64,000 nucleotides of DNA from Dehalococcoidia bacterium (GTDB lineage: Bacteria; Chloroflexota; Dehalococcoidia; Dehalococcoidales; W498), in the NCBI GenBank assembly GCA_011170285.1, contig DUEE01000016.1, forward strand, positions 62,001 to 126,000, written 5' to 3'. Position numbers and translations under genes: made by a program. The notes below the pieces were generated by a model, which saw only the letters and a list, made by a program, of their open reading frames with translations, was not told where the DNA came from and did no database searches. Position 1 is the stretch's first letter, and every line of letters begins with the position of its first letter. Positions 62,141-64,000 of the stretch are shown piece by piece.

Positions 62141-62341
62141 ATGGGAAAACCTAGAGATTGGTACACCTACCAATTCAAGCGGGGTAATAAAGTACTGCAC
62201 GGTGGAATCTCTCAAGAACCGGACCGTCGAGAAGGAGAACATCAAAGGCAAATTGACCCCAAAGGACACATTACAGTGGTAGGTAATGCCAAAACAGAGG
62301 AAGGTGCTAGAAAATGGGAAAAGGATAACGGATATAGCTAG
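62141..62341 (+). CDS. Mini GIY-YIG-like protein
   Basis: 66 residues. DWYTYQFKRGNKVLHGGISQ followed by EPDRREGEHQRQIDPKGH and VVGNAKTEEGARKWEKDNGY fits the first beta hairpin, the R-x-EH helix and the ALxxE-type C-terminal helix of GIY-YIG nucleases (YTY for GIY, HGGI for YIG, Arg and Glu-His retained). The catalytic C-terminal Glu may be in the KTEEGA segment. The Shine-Dalgarno AAAGGAGGTGAT is complementary to the 16S 3' end over 12 nt. A 12-bp stem-loop follows the gene. Activity is unproven. Confidence 0.6.
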   Translation: MGKPRDWYTYQFKRGNKVLHGGISQEPDRREGEHQRQIDPKGHITVVGNAKTEEGARKWEKDNGYS

Positions 62342-62348
62342 ACCTTCA

Positions 62349-62378
62349 GGGGGTAGGGAATTGCACTTCTCTACCCCC
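62349..62378 (+). terminator. Stem-loop after the mini GIY-YIG-like gene
   Basis: GGGGGTAGGGAA (62349-62360) pairs with TTCTCTACCCCC (62367-62378) over 12 bp, one of them G-U, around a 6-nt loop. Only scattered T residues follow, so it is a terminator-like hairpin or an mRNA 3'-end stabiliser. Confidence 0.55.
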
Positions 62379-62482
62379 ACCTCTCATCTTAATTATTCAT
62401 TATACCAGCTCGTGTCAATAACCTGCCCCCATAAAGGATTTCCTTTGGTCAGGCGAATATTTGGCTCTTATTCGTGTACGAT

Positions 62483-62536
62483 ACAAGGGGTTTCTCTACT
62501 GGCTGAACCGAGTCCTGGGTGACGTTAGGCTACTAA
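62483..62536. repeat. Direct repeat, right copy
   Basis: It runs ACAAGGGGTTTCTCTACTGG through TGACGTTAGGCTACTAA, about 705 bp from the left copy. In this copy the frame reads RGFLYWLNRVLGDVRLL, protein-like enough to suggest a shared gene fragment as the source. Confidence 0.75.
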
Positions 62537-62685
62537 ATTCGCTCGCTGCTCTAAGTGTCCAAGCTAACTTGTACTACTTACATATTCCGAAAAAAGCGCT
62601 AACTTTCACTAACCAACATTGATAGTCTTTTACGATTGCATATTAACAATCCATATCTAGAAATCATGCCTATTTCTAATATTCC

Positions 62686-62712
62686 TTGACAATACTATAT
62701 ATATGCTATAAT
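62686..62712 (+). promoter_or_regulatory. Promoter of the two-gene right-edge unit
   Basis: TTGACA (62686-62691) and an extended -10 TGCTATAAT (62704-62712) are 15 bp apart, short but with the extended -10 to compensate. The leader to ATG 62769 is about 50 nt with AGGAGGT near its end. Confidence 0.5.
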
Positions 62713-62768
62713 TATTCTAAAAGAAATTCATATCCATATACACAGTAATTATAGGAGGTTGATATCTC

Positions 62769-63233
62769 ATGGCTACTGCAAGAATAGAGTTCACTTTAGG
62801 AAGCATTACTTTTTCGGGAGAAGGCGAGGAGAATTGGCTTTCCACCCAACTTGACAAGATTATTGAAAAGGCACCTGACCTTATCAATATAGTGCCAGCA
62901 ATACAGGATACTGGTCAAACCAGAGCTGCTATTGTTGAACAGGGTCAAATTCTATCCGATGCTGCTATCGCTTCGCAGACATTACCTAATTTCCTCAAAT
63001 CAAAAGGTGCCACTGGAAAGGCACTTCATAAGTTCTTGGCTACCGCAATTTGGCTTCATGGGAAGGGGCTAAGTAGAATATCTACAAGCGATATAACCAA
63101 AGCATTGAAAGATAGCAATCAAAGTCGCTTGGTTAACCCTTCAGACTGTCTTAATAAGAACGTGAGTAAAGGTCTTATTGAGAAGGATGGGAAGCAGTTC
63201 TTCGTAACAGACGAAGGAAAGGCATCTATATAG
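62769..63233 (+). CDS. Hypothetical protein with C-terminal winged-helix-like region
   Basis: 154 residues. N-terminal ARIEFTLGSITFSGEGEENW and LSTQLDKIIEKAPDLINI look like a beta-strand/helix module. The C-terminal half (LHKFLATAIWLHGKGLSRIS, then DITKALKDSNQSRLVNPSDC, ending KDGKQFFVTDEGKAS) has the helix-helix-wing look of a winged helix. A good AGGAGG precedes the ATG. A HEPN-like gene follows after 13 bp, so they are one operon. The role is unknown; a regulator or sensor for the neighbour is a reasonable guess. Confidence 0.6.
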   Translation: MATARIEFTLGSITFSGEGEENWLSTQLDKIIEKAPDLINIVPAIQDTGQTRAAIVEQGQILSDAAIASQTLPNFLKSKGATGKALHKFLATAIWLHGKGLSRISTSDITKALKDSNQSRLVNPSDCLNKNVSKGLIEKDGKQFFVTDEGKASI

Positions 63234-63246
63234 AGCAACGATAATT

Positions 63247-64000
63247 ATGATAACCGCTGACCAAGCATTTATGTCTATACCTTATGGACTCCGAAAACCA
63301 TTAATCGAGGAGTACGGCAACATCGTAAACAACTATATGGAACGAAGATGGACACCATCTGAACTTAGTGGTGGCAGATTTTGTGAGGTTGTATACACCA
63401 TTCTTAATGGATTTTCATCAGGGAATTACGCTTCCTCTCCAATGAAGCCAGATAATTTTGTCGCTGCCTGTCGTAGACTAGAAACTGACGCCTCTAACCC
63501 TAGAAGCTTTCAGATATTAATTCCGAGGATTCTTCCTGCTCTATACGAGATTCGCAATAATAGAGGAGTTGGTCACGTTGGAGGTGATGTTGACCCTAAT
63601 CATATAGATGCGTCGGCAGTACTATCAATGACTAGCTGGATTATGGCTGAGCTAATAAGAATATTTCATAATATGCCAATCCATGACGCGCAGAAACTAG
63701 CTGATAGCCTAGTGGACCGCCGAACACCATTGGTATGGCAGTCGGGCGACATTCGCAGAGTTCTTAAACCTACCATGACCATGGGGAACCAGATACTTGT
63801 ATTGTTATCATCCTGTTCAACAGAAATAGCCACAGCTGACCTTCTACGCTGGATTGAACCTACTAACCGCTCATATTTCTATAGGCTTCTCCGAACTATG
63901 CACAGTTCACGTTTCATTGAGTTATCTTCTGATGGAACTTCTATTGAACTTCTACCACCTGGCACTGCAATCGTTGAACAACTAATTATTGACATGGGTC
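63247..64000 (+). CDS. HEPN/Abi_C-like protein, partial (runs off right edge)
   Basis: At least 251 codons from ATG 63247, with no stop before the edge. Residues about 95-125 contain LYEIRNNRGVGHVGGDVDP, an R-N-x5-H motif in the setting typical of HEPN RNases and of the Abi_C domain of abortive-infection proteins (RN..G.GH followed by a helix, ASAVLSMTSWIMAELIRIFH). A second region around residues 175-245 (ILVLLSSCSTEIATADLLRW and YRLLRTMHSSRFIELS) looks like a winged helix. The gene is incomplete here. A defence function is plausible but inferred. Confidence 0.6.
   Translation, partial: MITADQAFMSIPYGLRKPLIEEYGNIVNNYMERRWTPSELSGGRFCEVVYTILNGFSSGNYASSPMKPDNFVAACRRLETDASNPRSFQILIPRILPALYEIRNNRGVGHVGGDVDPNHIDASAVLSMTSWIMAELIRIFHNMPIHDAQKLADSLVDRRTPLVWQSGDIRRVLKPTMTMGNQILVLLSSCSTEIATADLLRWIEPTNRSYFYRLLRTMHSSRFIELSSDGTSIELLPPGTAIVEQLIIDMG

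Overview
The window looks like a chromosomal segment of an uncultured Dehalococcoidia-like member of the Chloroflexota; this is inferred from gene content, not from a database search. The pointers are a myo-inositol-phosphate synthase / CDP-alcohol phosphatidyltransferase / PimA-like glycosyltransferase cluster, a homocitrate-synthase-like protein of the type that acts as Re-citrate synthase in Dehalococcoides, paired CoA-dehydratase-activase-like proteins, a stand-alone bS21, small CxxC zinc-ribbon proteins, an RRM protein and a DUF5679 mini-protein. GC is moderate. Many starts are GTG or TTG, and several promoters have a clear extended -10 (TGnTATAAT).

Left part (1-7.1 kb): a minus-strand operon of an M20 amidohydrolase and two CoA-enzyme activase-like proteins. 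It is followed by an accessory stretch with two decayed genes (FmdB with one in-frame TAG; a 5'-truncated, frameshifted DUF763) and a large, unfamiliar PIN-domain membrane protein. Next come dnaE and a RadC-family gene (7.6-12 kb), then a five-gene signalling operon (12.4-18.6 kb): two response regulators, a SAM methyltransferase, a GH3-family acyl-adenylating enzyme and a multi-pass histidine kinase. Its gene content suggests coupled synthesis and sensing of a small acyl-derived signal, and it is my best candidate for an undescribed system.

Middle (18.7-39.5 kb): mainly housekeeping. A zinc-ribbon/comF/hpf/ogt operon has a near-consensus promoter; then mtaB, fabF-recJ, DUF456, an MFS transporter, zinc ribbon/bS21/RRM, lgt, an MrfA-like helicase with DUF503, rpsO-pnp and the lysine/diaminopimelate genes dapB-asd-dapA. 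At 39.6-40.8 kb lies an MqsR/MqsA-like toxin-antitoxin module with a third small gene; its consensus promoter sits on top of the toxin start codon.

Right part (40.9-59.6 kb): purA, the phosphatidylinositol/glycolipid cluster, a decayed PHP-domain gene, the nusA-ylxR-infB-rbfA-truB operon with a terminator-like hairpin in its leader (probable NusA autoregulation), an endonuclease-III-like glycosylase with trmO, a citrate/homocitrate synthase, a CPA2 antiporter, argC, a VTT-domain protein, queA, a small Smr protein and tRNA-His. Beyond tRNA-His (59.7-64 kb) the sequence is accessory: two decayed 5' halves of a tRNA-Arg flank a LuxR-type regulator, a mini GIY-YIG-like gene with a structured leader sits between direct repeats, and the window ends in a two-gene unit (winged-helix-like protein plus a HEPN/Abi_C-like protein cut by the edge) that resembles a defence locus.

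A family of GC-rich palindromic repeats recurs in at least five intergenic spaces, and a second repeat with a TCATTGCGAG core occurs three times.
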